From the NCBI GenBank assembly GCA_029961685.1, contig JARWKL010000008.1:26971619-27035618 (forward strand): a stretch of DNA of 64,000 nucleotides. The letters run 5' to 3'. The notes beneath the pieces are model-generated. The model saw only the letters and a program-made list of their open reading frames with translations, did no database searches and was not told the origin of the DNA. Positions within the stretch are counted from its first letter, which is position 1. Each line of letters starts with the position of its first letter. Position numbers and translations under genes: made by a program. This document shows positions 23,891 through 33,630 of this stretch, piece after piece. The DNA comes from Aristolochia californica. Lineage: Eukaryota > Streptophyta > Magnoliopsida > Piperales > Aristolochiaceae.

Positions 23891-24395
23891 TAACTCCCGA
23901 AGTTACCGATCGTGGCACTGGTCGGTTCCCTCTTTTCTACTCAGCCATTACGGCTGTTTAAGCACATACCGTGCTTGAGGAACTTGCCGGAGAAAGATAG
24001 CCGGAAATCGCCTTCTTCGTCGGATGCAAATGCTCGTCAATTTATGAGTTGCTCCAAGTTTCGATGATCTCTCCTCTGGAGGAGCGTCAAATTTATAGTT
24101 GAAGATCTTTCAGGTCTTCCGCTTTTACCCTTGATTGAAAGGTGTGTGTTCAAAGACAAAGGGTAGCTTTTGTCTTTTTGGCGTGTCATTTTTGCCCTTG
24201 CATTATTACCTTTCGGCACCGAAAACAGGGGTAGAAATGTCTTTGCTGCTGGTGACATCATGATGATGACGTGCAGGAATCTTTTTGAGCCATCATTGTT
24301 GACTTGGTGTAACCATCATTGGTGAATTTTGTAGCCGCCTTTGCGGACTTTTGAGCCACCTTTGCTGACTTTGTAGCCGCCTTAGCTGACTTTGA
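23891..24395 (-). promoter_or_regulatory. 35S-like promoter, second copy
   Basis: The minus-strand counterpart of 20420-20940, reading downward: degenerate 21-bp repeats at about 24395-24290, GATGACGTGCAGG, then the TATA box (ATTTATAG on the plus strand, 24091-24098), and the conserved GAAACTTGGAGCAACTC-type start region. Sequence is nearly the same as in the plus copy apart from scattered substitutions. Confidence 0.6.
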
Positions 24396-24460
24396 TTTCG
24401 TCGTGGGCCTAGTCTGTTGACGTGGCTACTGACTAGTCTGCTGATGTGGCTGCTGACTGC

Positions 24461-25936
24461 TCATTCGGACAGCTGCCTTTCTGTGCACAATTTACAGGTG
24501 TGCTCCTTCAGAAAAGTCTTCTGGGCCATCTGGCAGAAGCTTTTCTTTGTTGTTTTGCTGAAGGGGATATTTCCTCTGAGGATTTTCTTCAGCGTAGCTT
24601 CGAGACTGGTTTGGACGGATGCCGGAGTCTCCTTATAGCTTTTTGAGATGATCGTCAGTGGGACGGAGGTCTTGTAGACGAACCTTCTCTTTTTCTGAAT
24701 CAGCTGTTGTATGAGCTGTATCAGGTTCTTGAGCCCGCAGATACACCTGGTTGGCCAGACTGCTTCTGGGCAAGGCTTGGCTTTTGGAACATGTCTGGGA
24801 TCATATTCCATATTTGCGTCACCTTCTTTGATGCCGTCAATAGTCACGACAGAAATGCTTGGAAACATCTTTGTGTCAGTAACAATTTCAGCAATACAGG
24901 AAACGAAATGAAGTCGAATTCCTTTACTCTTGGTTATGGAGATGAAACTTTTGCAAGCCTCCATAATTTCCTTTGGCCTTTTCTCCAACACTGATAAGTC
25001 GGTGGAGTGCAAGACCATCTGTTTTATGAATCCATATGCGTAAAGCATGGATGCATACTTTGAGTCTATTTCATGACTCAGCTTCACTTGATTCCAATTG
25101 TTGCTGGGCTCAGTGGTGAAGAAGGGAGTGTTCATCCCTTGTGCAATTTGTTCATTCCATCTCTGAAATTGAACAGTATGATCGGATTCGATCTTTGAAC
25201 GAACGCTGTCCACCTTTTGAGGGCGTAGCGAGGGTTCCTCAGACATAATGTCTGAAAGTTTTAAAGGTTTAAATTTCTTTAAAAACTCAAACTCATTAAA
25301 ACTAGTTTTATCTGGTTTATTTAGGCTTTTCAACCTTGTAAACTTAGACGGGGTAACCAATTTTGTCTTGAATGATTTCTCATTAGTAGACAAGTCCGTT
25401 TCCATCAGGGATGGATCCGTTAAGACTTCCTTTTCAGTTCGAGGCTGACAGGTAGAAGTCCCTGATTCTGATTTCAACGAAATCGTTAAGGTTTCCTTTC
25501 CAGCTCTAGACTGGCAGGTAGAAATCCCTGATTCCCCTATCTTCAGAGAAGATTGGGTTGTGATTTCCTTCTCATGCCTAGCATGACCGGTAGAAATCCC
25601 GGGTCGACCTGTGTTTATCAAAACACTAAAGTCATCCGTCTGCTGATTAGCTGACGTTATGGCTTCCTTTTCTCGCGATGGAGATCCGGTAGAAGTCCCG
25701 GAGGAGCTTGGCATTTCATGCCGTTGAGTGAGTTCTTTTAACTCTTCGGTTAATTCTTTAACCTTGAGTTGTAAGACTTCTCCACTTAACCCATAACAGG
25801 CACAATTCTCATGAATGTCTCCTCGTTCTGAAAGAACTAAAACACTATCGAATAGTGACTGTAAGGTTGAGAGCAATACCGTGAGTGTGGCAATTGCTGC
25901 TGCTAGGTCCGCCAGGGTGCTGCTGAGGGGATCCAT
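24461..25936 (-). CDS. EPRV transactivator/inclusion-body-like protein (491 aa)
   Basis: An unbroken frame starting MDPLSSTLADLAAAIATLTV. The N-terminus is hydrophobic and helical, followed by a coiled-coil-like stretch (LQLKVKELTEELKELTQRHE), a Ser/Thr-rich region with imperfect repeats (GISTG.., GISTC.., GTSTC.. at about residues 105-170), and a conserved-looking middle (KYASMLYAYGFIKQMVLH). Caulimovirid ORF VI proteins form inclusion bodies and reactivate translation on polycistronic RNA. I assign this one by its position between the lost RT and the promoter and by its size; I cannot confirm the domain. It is the longest intact viral frame here. Confidence 0.55.
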   Translation of the reverse strand: MDPLSSTLADLAAAIATLTVLLSTLQSLFDSVLVLSERGDIHENCACYGLSGEVLQLKVKELTEELKELTQRHEMPSSSGTSTGSPSREKEAITSANQQTDDFSVLINTGRPGISTGHARHEKEITTQSSLKIGESGISTCQSRAGKETLTISLKSESGTSTCQPRTEKEVLTDPSLMETDLSTNEKSFKTKLVTPSKFTRLKSLNKPDKTSFNEFEFLKKFKPLKLSDIMSEEPSLRPQKVDSVRSKIESDHTVQFQRWNEQIAQGMNTPFFTTEPSNNWNQVKLSHEIDSKYASMLYAYGFIKQMVLHSTDLSVLEKRPKEIMEACKSFISITKSKGIRLHFVSCIAEIVTDTKMFPSISVVTIDGIKEGDANMEYDPRHVPKAKPCPEAVWPTRCICGLKNLIQLIQQLIQKKRRFVYKTSVPLTIISKSYKETPASVQTSLEATLKKILRGNIPFSKTTKKSFCQMAQKTFLKEHTCKLCTERQLSE

Positions 25937-26110
25937 TTTACCTGTCTATAACACAAGAAAATTCTCGAGTGGTAAGAGTATCAGGTTAATTATAAAATTT
26001 CTCTTTAAATGCAGGATGCAGTATCAGAGAAGATTATGACAATAGTGGGGATATAAAACACCACGCTGGCTGCCATTTATATATCGGGAAGGCCAAAGCA
26101 TAGACGAATA
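25937..26110 (-). other. coat protein-transactivator spacer; RT ORF missing
   Basis: Only 174 bp separate the coat-protein stop (TAA at 26113-26111) from the next ATG, although the RT polyprotein of about 2 kb is expected here. The spacer contains ATATATAAATGG (near 26071-26084), which could be a TATA box for a subgenomic RNA of the following ORF. No protease, RT or RNase H motif is present in it or elsewhere in the block. Confidence 0.65.
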
Positions 26111-27863
26111 TTAGGCAAAGGTTGTGCCTGAAGAGTCACTCATATTTTCTAAGTTTTCCAAGGAGGAAGACTCAGTTTCGGGATGAAGTTCATATACTTC
26201 ATCTTCTGACTGGATGTCATCGTAATGGATGATTTCCAATCCATTTTCTTCGGCTAGTAATATGTATGTACTGTACCGCCGTTGTTGTTTATCATTTGGA
26301 CAATCTTTGGCGAAATGTCCTTCTTTCTGGCATATCCAGCATTTGCATTTGCTTGGGGTTTCCCCCTTTGGGTAGTATGCATTTGACCCATTACTGGATG
26401 TGGTGGGGCCAAAATTTGTTATTTTCTTAAAGTATCTCTTTTAGGAGTATACCTTGTCGTAGAACTTTTTTGCATCCTAAATTTTTTCTGTTGAAATTTC
26501 TTAGGATATTTTCGTTGCTTATGGGAGGTGGTTTTGCAACCATAAGCTCCTACATTTTTGTTCTGGTTTGAACAACATAATGTTTGTTTATTGGCCTTAC
26601 TACTTTTCTTTTGTAGTTTTTGGGCTTCACAAAGATTTGCCAACATGTCTTGTACAAATCTATGTCTTCTTCCTAAAGTATCAATGTTTAGGAATATATC
26701 CATGGTTAATGTACCAAGTTCTGGATTGTTTTTCCAATACTTTGTAATGTAGTCTTTTTCAGCTACATGTGCAAATGGTTCTGGCAATTTTGTATAGAAG
26801 ATGGATAGATAAGGTTTCTGATCTTCTTTTTGCAGTTTATAGAAGTAACTTGCAAACTCGCAGTAATACTTCTCATAAAAACAAATGTTACAGATTTGTA
26901 ACTTGTTTAATTTCTGAAGAGTTTCTAAACATTTTCTTTGTTTAGTACTCTCATTGTAGGCTTCTAGGGTTGGATGTACTCCTAGAAATTCCTTTGATAT
27001 CTTAGCCACTAATCCTTTCAAGATATTGGCTATCGATATTGAGGTATTAACTCATTTTTGGTCTTCGGGAAGGTTGTCCCACCAAAGAGCTACATTACCC
27101 TGTAAAGCATGGGTAAAGAAATTAAATGCTGATTCTTGGTTCCAAGATTCATGCATATTTGCAGCATTGCTCATGCTTCTTTCCCAATCTTTAAGGACTT
27201 TTTGTCCATCCTTGGGGCAATCCAAGTTGAGGTAAAATCCAAAAGGGTTTATGCTATCTATGGTTTGATGTCCCTTAGTAGCATTTGAGGATCGACATTT
27301 GTGTATTTTGTCGAATACCTTTGTCCTCCCAGGGATATTTTGGAGTGGTAAAAACTTTCTCGTTCTTGTAGGTGAACCGCAGTACGATTTTGGAAGTTAT
27401 CTTGAAAGCTATCTTCCATGTGGGTATCTCGTACCCTTGAAGTTTCTGCTTCAAAATGGTCGCTACCACGAAGCATTCGAAATCTTTTACCAAGATCATC
27501 TGCCTTTTTGTCTTTAGCAGAGTAGTCTATTTTCTTGGTATTTTCTTCTGCAACTTCATCAGATTCCCAGGCTTCTGGTTCACCGTCTTGTTGCTCTTGT
27601 TGTTTACTAGAAGAAGGTTTTTCTTCTTGAACATAATAAATCAGTTGGCGACCGAAGGTATTACATTCTGCGTAAACTTCATCATCAGTGGAGGATGATG
27701 CTTTTGAGGTGATCCTAAAAGTAGGTGGTGCTGGATCCTTTTTTCTTCTAGGTGCTATGCAAGGTGTTGCAAAGTACACTAGGTTTTTAAGCCATCCGGT
27801 AATGTCAGGAAGGCCTAAAGGTAATGGAGTTTCCATATCCATTAAATAGAAAAACTCATTCAT
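26111..27863 (-). pseudogene. EPRV coat protein (broken)
   Basis: Starts MNEFFYLMDMETP at an ATGA overlap with the preceding ORF. It has an acidic, Ser/Glu-rich N-terminal region, a central basic region (KKFQQKKFRMQK) and a zinc knuckle CWICQKEGHFAKDC (about 26345-26300), then an acidic tail ending SDSSGTTFA. This CCHC-bearing layout is that of caulimovirid capsid proteins. It is broken: the first frame stops near 27258, a TGA lies near 27048 and another stop at 26419 precedes the knuckle. It would package viral DNA if intact. Confidence 0.8.
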
Positions 27864-28075
27864 AGAGCTAATTCTTGAAGCTTCCGTTGAACCTTTTTGA
27901 TCAAATACCGTAGTAGAATTTCTCTACGGGTTAATCTCCACCATTCATTCAGATATGCTTGATAAGCTATATCGGTTTCATTTACTGGTGTGAGAGTTTC
28001 TCTGGCTTGCCAATTTTGGGCTTGCATTGATCGTACTAGACGAAGTTGATCTAATAGTCGTGCTCTACTGATCAT
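27860..28075 (-). CDS. EPRV small ORF b (71 aa), tandem paralogue
   Basis: From MISRARLLDQLRL to KKVQRKLQELAL. I chose the ATG at 28075 because it lies 2 nt after the stop of the preceding ORF and gives a protein of exactly the same length as its neighbour; an upstream start at 28126 would add 17 residues and overlap it. A gapless alignment with the neighbour gives 28 identities in 71. The protein is basic, Leu-rich and probably helical. It ends in ATGA coupling with the coat protein. The function is unknown. Confidence 0.65.
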   Translation of the reverse strand: MISRARLLDQLRLVRSMQAQNWQARETLTPVNETDIAYQAYLNEWWRLTRREILLRYLIKKVQRKLQELAL

Positions 28076-28077
28076 TT

Positions 28078-28293
28078 TTACAAAGCTAAAAGGTTTAGCT
28101 TTCTTTTGATTTTCTTGATCTTGCATCGAAGGTTGTAGATGCGATCAGAATATCTTTCCCAAAAATAGTAATACCATACCATTGCTGGGACTGTATTATC
28201 TTCTAGCTGAAGAGTATTTCTTTGGAGTAAAGCGAGGTCAAGGCTTTCTCTTTTTAGTTTTAAACGATCTAAAAGTTTCCTTTTATAGATCAT
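28078..28293 (-). CDS. EPRV small ORF a (71 aa), tandem paralogue
   Basis: From MIYKRKLLDRLKL to KKIKRKLNLLAL, 216 nt including the stop. Its ATG overlaps the stop of the VAP-like ORF as ATGA. It shares its first LLD.L.L motif, a central Y...W.R block and the C-terminal I-K-K-x-x-R-K-L-x-x-L-A-L with the following ORF. Basic, with a run of aromatic residues (WYYYFW). The function is unknown; caulimovirids carry small ORFs in this place (aphid-transmission and virion-associated proteins), but I cannot match it to them. Confidence 0.65.
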   Translation of the reverse strand: MIYKRKLLDRLKLKRESLDLALLQRNTLQLEDNTVPAMVWYYYFWERYSDRIYNLRCKIKKIKRKLNLLAL

Positions 28294-28709
28294 TCTGGTG
28301 TCCAAGGTGTAAAAGGTGTTTTATACCTTGATGGACTTGGAGAACCTAGACGTTCTTTTGAACCTAGATGTTCTTTTAATGTTAAGATTTCTGTTAAAAG
28401 TTCTTGCATTTTATCTTTGTTTAGATTATCTAAAATTTGTTTAAGTTCTGTTAACTCTTTGAAGAAAACAGGACTATTTCCATGGTCAATCTTTTCTAGA
28501 ATATTTTCTAGGATGTTTTGACACTTTATTATTTCTCTATGTTTATGTTCATCATAGAGGAAATCTATTTTCTGTTGGAGGTTGTCAACAGTTTGTTCTA
28601 ACCTATTAAGGGTCTTACTAAAAGACTCTAAGGTTTGATTGGAGTTGGTGACGATGTCACTCTTTCCTAAAGGTGGACCTAAGGCTTTGTATGGATTATG
28701 TGCCATCAT
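28290..28709 (-). CDS. EPRV virion-associated-protein-like coiled-coil ORF (139 aa)
   Basis: Starts MMAHNPYKALGPPLG inside the end of the movement-protein frame (about 14-nt overlap). A coiled-coil stretch covers about residues 25-100 (LNRLEQTVDNLQQKIDFLYD and following heptads), ending in a Pro/Arg-rich tail (SPSRYKTPFTPWTPE). Size, coiled coil, place between MP and CP and a basic Pro-rich C-terminus resemble the caulimovirid virion-associated protein, which binds the capsid and movement protein. The frame is intact. Confidence 0.6.
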   Translation of the reverse strand: MMAHNPYKALGPPLGKSDIVTNSNQTLESFSKTLNRLEQTVDNLQQKIDFLYDEHKHREIIKCQNILENILEKIDHGNSPVFFKELTELKQILDNLNKDKMQELLTEILTLKEHLGSKERLGSPSPSRYKTPFTPWTPE

Positions 28710-29652
28710 CTATGTGAAGAGGAACATAAGCATTGGGCCTTGGATTTCCTATTCCTTCAAAACGGGAACTGTTTGAGGTTCTACTTGTTGAGGTAGAGGG
28801 TCTGTCCTGTTCGATGGAAAGGCTGGGTCTAGTGTTTGTGATCAGTAGTTTTCCTTCTATCTCCTTTATGGTTTTTCGAGAGAGGGGAAGGTGTCTGGGT
28901 GCCAAAGGTTGGACTACCCATTCTGTTGGCCATGTTAACTCTCTAGGGTCGAGTTCTTCTATGGACAAGTTTTTAGAATAACCAATGTTTTTTGCTAATT
29001 CTGTGAGTTTCTTTGAATCTTTAACTGGAACCTTTCCAGTGTTGATTCCTCGGGCTACTATGCATACAAGTATGCGCATAACTCTTCTTCCTGGTTGAAT
29101 TCCATTTTTCGATCAGTTGTCTGTATAGATTTTTAGGGACAAGGTATCTTGGATATGCTTGTCTTCTAAATCTATTTGTAGATTGGGCCATGTTGTAAAG
29201 GATACTGGGCCTAATCCTAAGTTTGCTCTAACTCCTCCGAGTAGGGCTTTTTCAAAATTATTCTTCACAGAGTTATCTACTATAGCTGCTATGAAGGGTA
29301 AATTCTGATTGATTCGTATTAAGGGGTCTAATCCTATACGAACTAGTCCATAGTGGACATATTTGAATCTTTTTAGCTTAGCTAAGTCAGATTCACTTAA
29401 TAATCTGTAGCAGAAAGTACCTGAGTCGGTATCCTGTATTTCTACAGATAGTTGCTTCTGGAAGACGAAGGATTTCTTTTGGAATTCAATCCAATCTTTG
29501 TTGTAGATTTCAGTTATCCGAGGGATACTTATTGTCCATTTTTGTCCATCCTGCATCAGATTAGGATGTTCATCATATTCTCCCTGTGTTTCATGATGTA
29601 TATGAACACTGTTTTGGAGAGAAGTACATTCTATTCCTATTTGTTCAGTCAT
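28696..29652 (-). pseudogene. EPRV movement protein (broken by one stop)
   Basis: Starts MTEQIGIECTSLQ and contains the 30K-type core (RFKYVHYGLVRIGLDPL, NNFEKALLGGVRANLGLG). A TGA at 29115-29113 falls where the plus copy has TGG, so the copy has a nonsense change; the same frame then continues (RILVCIVARGINTGK) to the end at 28696. The role would be forming tubules through plasmodesmata. The upstream flank is satellite from 29673. Confidence 0.82.
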
Positions 29653-29672
29653 TTAGGAAAATTAGAAGAGTT

Positions 29673-31240
29673 GAACTGGAGACATAATTTTACTAGAAAT
29701 ATAATTCCAATTTTTCTTGAAAAAATGCACTAACAAAGCCTTATAGTTGTAGAAAGTAATTTGTTTCAGCAAAATATTGTCTTACCATAAAATTTTCCTT
29801 GTAAAATATTTCATCAAGAAAAGTGTTTGCAGAAAACATGAGGCACTAATAGTCCTAGGAGACATATTTTTACTAAAAAATACTTTAATAATGTTTCTTG
29901 AAAAAAGCAATATCGTGGCATTATAGTTGTAAAATGTATTTGTTTCAACAAAATTTGACTCACCACAAAATTTTCCTTGTAAGAATTTCCAACTAGAAAA
30001 GTGTTTCTAGGAAACATGAGGCACTAATGCTCCCTAGAGATTTAATTTAACTAGAAATATTGTTCCAACTTTTCTTGAAAAAAATGCACTAACAAGGCCT
30101 TATAGTTGTCGAAAGTAATTTGTTTAAGCAAAAATTGTCTTTCTACCAAATTTTCCACTTCAGAATTTTTTGCTAGAAAAGTATTTCCAGGAAACATGAA
30201 GCACTAATGGTCCCTAGAGATGTATTTTAATAAGAAAATTTTTTCTAACATTTTCTGAAAAAAATGCACTAACAAGGCCTTATAGTTGTAGAAAGAAATT
30301 TGTTTCACCAAAATTGACTCACCACAAAATTTTCTTAGTAAGAAATTTTCACTAAAAAAGTGATTCTAGGAAATATGAGGCATTAATGGTCCTTGGAGAT
30401 GTATTTTTCTTTGGAAATATTTTCCCAACATTTTTAGGCACTAACAAGGCCATATGGATGTAGAAAAAATTTGTTTTCGCATAAAATTACCTTACCACAA
30501 AATTATACAAGCAAAATTTTGAGTTAGAAAAGTGTTTCCAGGAAACATGAGGAATTAATGGTCATTGGAGACATATTTTTTAAAAATATACTTTTCCATT
30601 GTTTCATGAAAAAGGGCACAAACAAAGCCTTATAGAGTTTTAGAAATTTATTTCATCCAACAAAAAATGTCTTACCACAAAAAATTTTAAGAATTTTTTG
30701 CTAGAATATTGTTTCTAGGTAATTTGAGGCCCTAATGGTTTGTGGAGACAATTTTTTCCTTGAAATACTTTTCCAATGTTTCCTGAAAAAGGCACTAACA
30801 TGGCCTTATAGTTGTAGAAAGTAATTTGTTTTGTATCAAAATTATCCTCTCCACAAAATTTTCTTGGTTAAAGTTTTTAGCTACAAAAGTTCTTCTAGGA
30901 AACATGAGGCACTAATGGTCCCTAAAAACATCCTTTTACTAGAAATACTTTTCCAAAATTTTGAGAAAAAAATGAATAACAAGGCCTTGCCGTTTAAGAA
31001 AGTATTTTGTTTCAGAAAAAGTTGCCTTACACCAAATTTTGTTGTGAAGAATTTTTAGCTAGAAAAGTGTTTCCAGGAAACATGAGGCTTTAATGGTCCT
31101 TGGAGACATATTTTTCCTAGAAATATTTTTTTATCGTTTCCTAAAAGAAAGATCAAACAAGGTCTGATAGTTGTTGAAAGTAATTTGTTTCAGCAAAAAT
31201 TTCTTCACAACAAAATTTTCTAGGTAAAATTTTTTAGCTA
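29673..31240 (+). repeat. satellite array, block IV
   Basis: About nine monomers of the same satellite in the same orientation, resuming at CTGGAGACATAATTTTAC. Compared with where block III stops, about 50 bp of monomer phase is missing across the viral insertion. The block is cut at 31241 by the copia F LTR. The array does not resume to the right within the window. Confidence 0.9.
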
Positions 31241-31905
31241 TGTTGAATTTATGATCCCTTTTCTAAAATCTCGAGCAAGAAGAGAGGGAGAAAAAAGAAA
31301 GAGGAGAGAGAGTGCTCTCGGGTAAGGAGGAGAAGAGAGAAACCGAATAAAGGAAAGAGAGAGGTTAAGCAAGAGAAGAGGTCTTCAAGTGAAAGAGAAA
31401 CGTTTAAAACTATTTCCTTTATTATAATCCTTGTACAAAGTCCTCTATTTATAGTAGAGGAGTAGTGGACGTGGTAGAGTCCATGTATAATTACACTTCA
31501 TTCTCCTAACCACATTCAACCTCTAACTCTTAAAGATAAACCTATCATGATAAGATAACTCAACATAAACTAGAAGTCTAACATAACTCAAACTCTAACT
31601 CTTTCTTATGCGGACATGACCTTTAGGATAAGATGCCAGCTTGAGGCTATCCTTGTGGGTCCCACTAGATATTCTAACTAGTACGTGGTTCTCTTTAGGA
31701 GTCCTTCTTGATCTTCCAACCAGCTTGTGTGAGTCCCACTTAATCTTCCAACTTATGAGATAAGAAAGCCAGCTCGTGGTAGTCCCACTTGATCTTAAAC
31801 TCTTCCAACTCATGCCAGCTTGTGTGATGAGTCATCAGGTCATCCCTCATCCTCATGGTGGGTCCAACCAGCTCATGCAAGCTTGGTGGAACCTACCTTG
31901 TAACA
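31241..31905 (-). repeat. copia F 3' LTR (665 bp)
   Basis: On the minus strand it starts TGTTACAAGGTAGG after a polypurine tract (TTGAGGGGGAG) and ends GGATCATAAATTCAACA. The CTATTTATAGTAGAGG box near 31442 is shared with the G LTR. The left neighbour is satellite (AGCTA at 31236-31240). Confidence 0.88.
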
Positions 31906-31989
31906 CTCCCCCTCAAGTTGGGGGGTGAGAAAAACATCATAAAAGCCCAACTTGTTGCAGTTGGTGGACAAAATTGTACGAGAGACTGG

Positions 31990-32837
31990 TTTGGTGAGAA
32001 TGTCTGCAACTTGACTCTATGAAGATATATGTTTAAGTGATAATATGTATGTTTGGAATTTTTCTTGTATAAAGTAGCAATCTACATCAATGTGCATTAT
32101 TCTCTCATGGAAGACTGGATTTGATGTGATATGTATAGCCACTTGGTTATCGTAATATAGATTCGAAGGAGTTTCTTTATAAAATCCTAGTTCAGTGTGA
32201 AGGGATCTAATCCATAGAAGTTCACTAACTATGTGTGTCATGGCTCTGTATTCTACTTTTGCACTAGACCGTGCAACTACATTCTGTTTCTTACTTCTCC
32301 ATGTAACCAAGTTCCCTCTAATCATAGTACAATATCCCGAAGTGGATTTTCTGTCAGCCGGGGATCCGGCCTAGTCTGCATCTGAGAATCCTTCTATGTT
32401 GAAGTGACCATGGTTCTTGTAGAGAAACCCTCTTCCTAGAGCTCCTTCCAAATATTGCAATATTCTTTCTAAGGCTTGCCAATGGCTGATTTGTGGTTTG
32501 TGCATTTATTGACTCACCACATTTACTGCATATAATATATCTGGCCTTGTTACACAAAGATAAATAATTTTTCCACCAAGCCTTTGATATTTTCCACTAT
32601 CCACATCTTCTCTGATATCTGCTGGTCTACACTCCATCATTTCTGTCTCCTCCAGTAGATCAAGGGCATACTTCCTTTGAGATAGTACAATCCCATGTTT
32701 GAGCTGTAGTACTTCAATTCCCATAAAATATTTAAGTAGTCCAAGATCTTTTGTCTTGAATTCTGCACATATCTTTTCTTTGGTTTCCAGGATGCCCTCG
32801 GGATTTCTACCCTTGGGTGAGTCTTTAACAAGTATGG
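31990..32837 (-). pseudogene. copia F pol: RT end and RNase H
   Basis: Frames on the minus strand carry ERYVQNSRQ, GIEVLQLKHGIVLSQRKYAL, GKYQRLGGKIIYLCVTRPD, NLVTWRSKKQNVVARSSAK and HITSNPVFHERIMHIDVDC. Several frameshifts and stops break them (for example near 32510 and 32360). This is the C-terminal part of the F polyprotein. Confidence 0.82.
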
Positions 32838-33261
32838 AGTGATGTTACCGTCCCTCATCATGGATCGTGTAACATGTCATGGGACTTGAGACTCCAGCAT
32901 GTATGGTTGAAGTACTACTCTCGTCAAGGTCTGTAGGTGACACCCTTCTCTTGATCAATGCTCAGCCAAGAGGAAAGCACCCTCTTTGATGATGCTAACG
33001 AGTTGTTGGATAGGGTAGGCTATCCTAACAGCTATGCTGGACTAGCAAGAGAAGAACTTCTCTTTTCTTGATCACGGCAAGAGGGTTTGTGGCCCTCTTG
33101 GCTGCTGCTCGGGATAGGGCTGAAAAGCTTCTATCTTGTATAACTTTTAGGACAAGAATGATAGGATCTTACCTTCTTCTTGCTGCTGTTAAAGCCTTCC
33201 ACCTTGCACCAAAGCTGCTCATGAGATGAGGATTGGAATCCTCACTTTCTCCTCGATAAGA

Positions 33262-33630
33262 TGTCAGGTTCCCTTGCCATGGATCGAGTCACCCGGCGAT
33301 CTCCTCTAGCTTCCATATTGATTATTGAGGTTGAGAGGGATTTGGAATGCTTTGAACGCCCAATGGATGGGGTAGAACGAGCCTTCAAAGGAGACTCAAC
33401 CTTGGACCTTGTCTGAGAGAGAATCCGATCTCACTACACTAATTTGATCAATGCTTAATTCATTCCATAACCTATAAAAGAATTAGGGAATGACACCAAC
33501 ATAGGCCAAACAAGAGGCCATCAGTTTTAAAAGAAATTACATTAAAACCTGCTAATGAAATAAAGTTGCAAATTATATAGTCTACCCTCTGCGTCGACTA
33601 GTTACTCTAGATGCTATGGAGTCCATAACA
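33262..33630 (-). repeat. gypsy A 3' LTR
   Basis: On the minus strand it starts TGTTATGGACTCCATAGCAT and ends GGGAACCTGACA (369 bp). It closely matches the 5' copy, with small indels such as the missing AGGAGGGTTTGATCC-type stretch. Confidence 0.9.

Larger units (their letters stand above)
19138..29672. mobile_element. endogenous pararetrovirus (caulimovirid), rearranged inverted copy
   Basis: This 10.5-kb block in the satellite is an integrated plant pararetrovirus, not an LTR element: it has no LTRs, no TSD and no integrase. The minus-strand segment (29672 to 22614) reads movement protein, coiled-coil VAP-like ORF, two small ORFs, coat protein, transactivator-like ORF, promoter, leader, then again movement-protein end and VAP start. 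It therefore exceeds one round of the remaining genome. The plus-strand segment (19138-22613) repeats the transactivator, promoter, leader start, a 207-aa ORF and movement protein. The order MP-VAP-CP-(RT)-TAV-promoter-leader is that of caulimo- and soymovirus-like genomes. No reverse transcriptase, protease or RNase H sequence was found, so the copy cannot be self-sufficient. I infer an old defective integrant; the virus is not identified. Confidence 0.85.
31241..32842 (-). mobile_element. copia retrotransposon F, 3' portion
   Basis: 3' LTR plus the RT end and RNase H of a minus-strand copia element. It is interrupted at 32843 by gypsy B and continues at 55824. The target-site duplication AGTGA (32838-32842 and 55819-55823) lies in pol, and the RT reading resumes across it (the VDHSILVKDSP region). 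F is therefore the host of gypsy B. Confidence 0.9.

Noticed and set aside
24707..25448. Antisense ORFs opposite the transactivator-like gene, also seen at 19366-20155
   Set aside because: They are shadows of the real frame, duplicated because the viral segment is duplicated.
5971..31240. Possible CRISPR-like array
   Set aside because: Units are contiguous tandem monomers without unique spacers, in a eukaryotic context.
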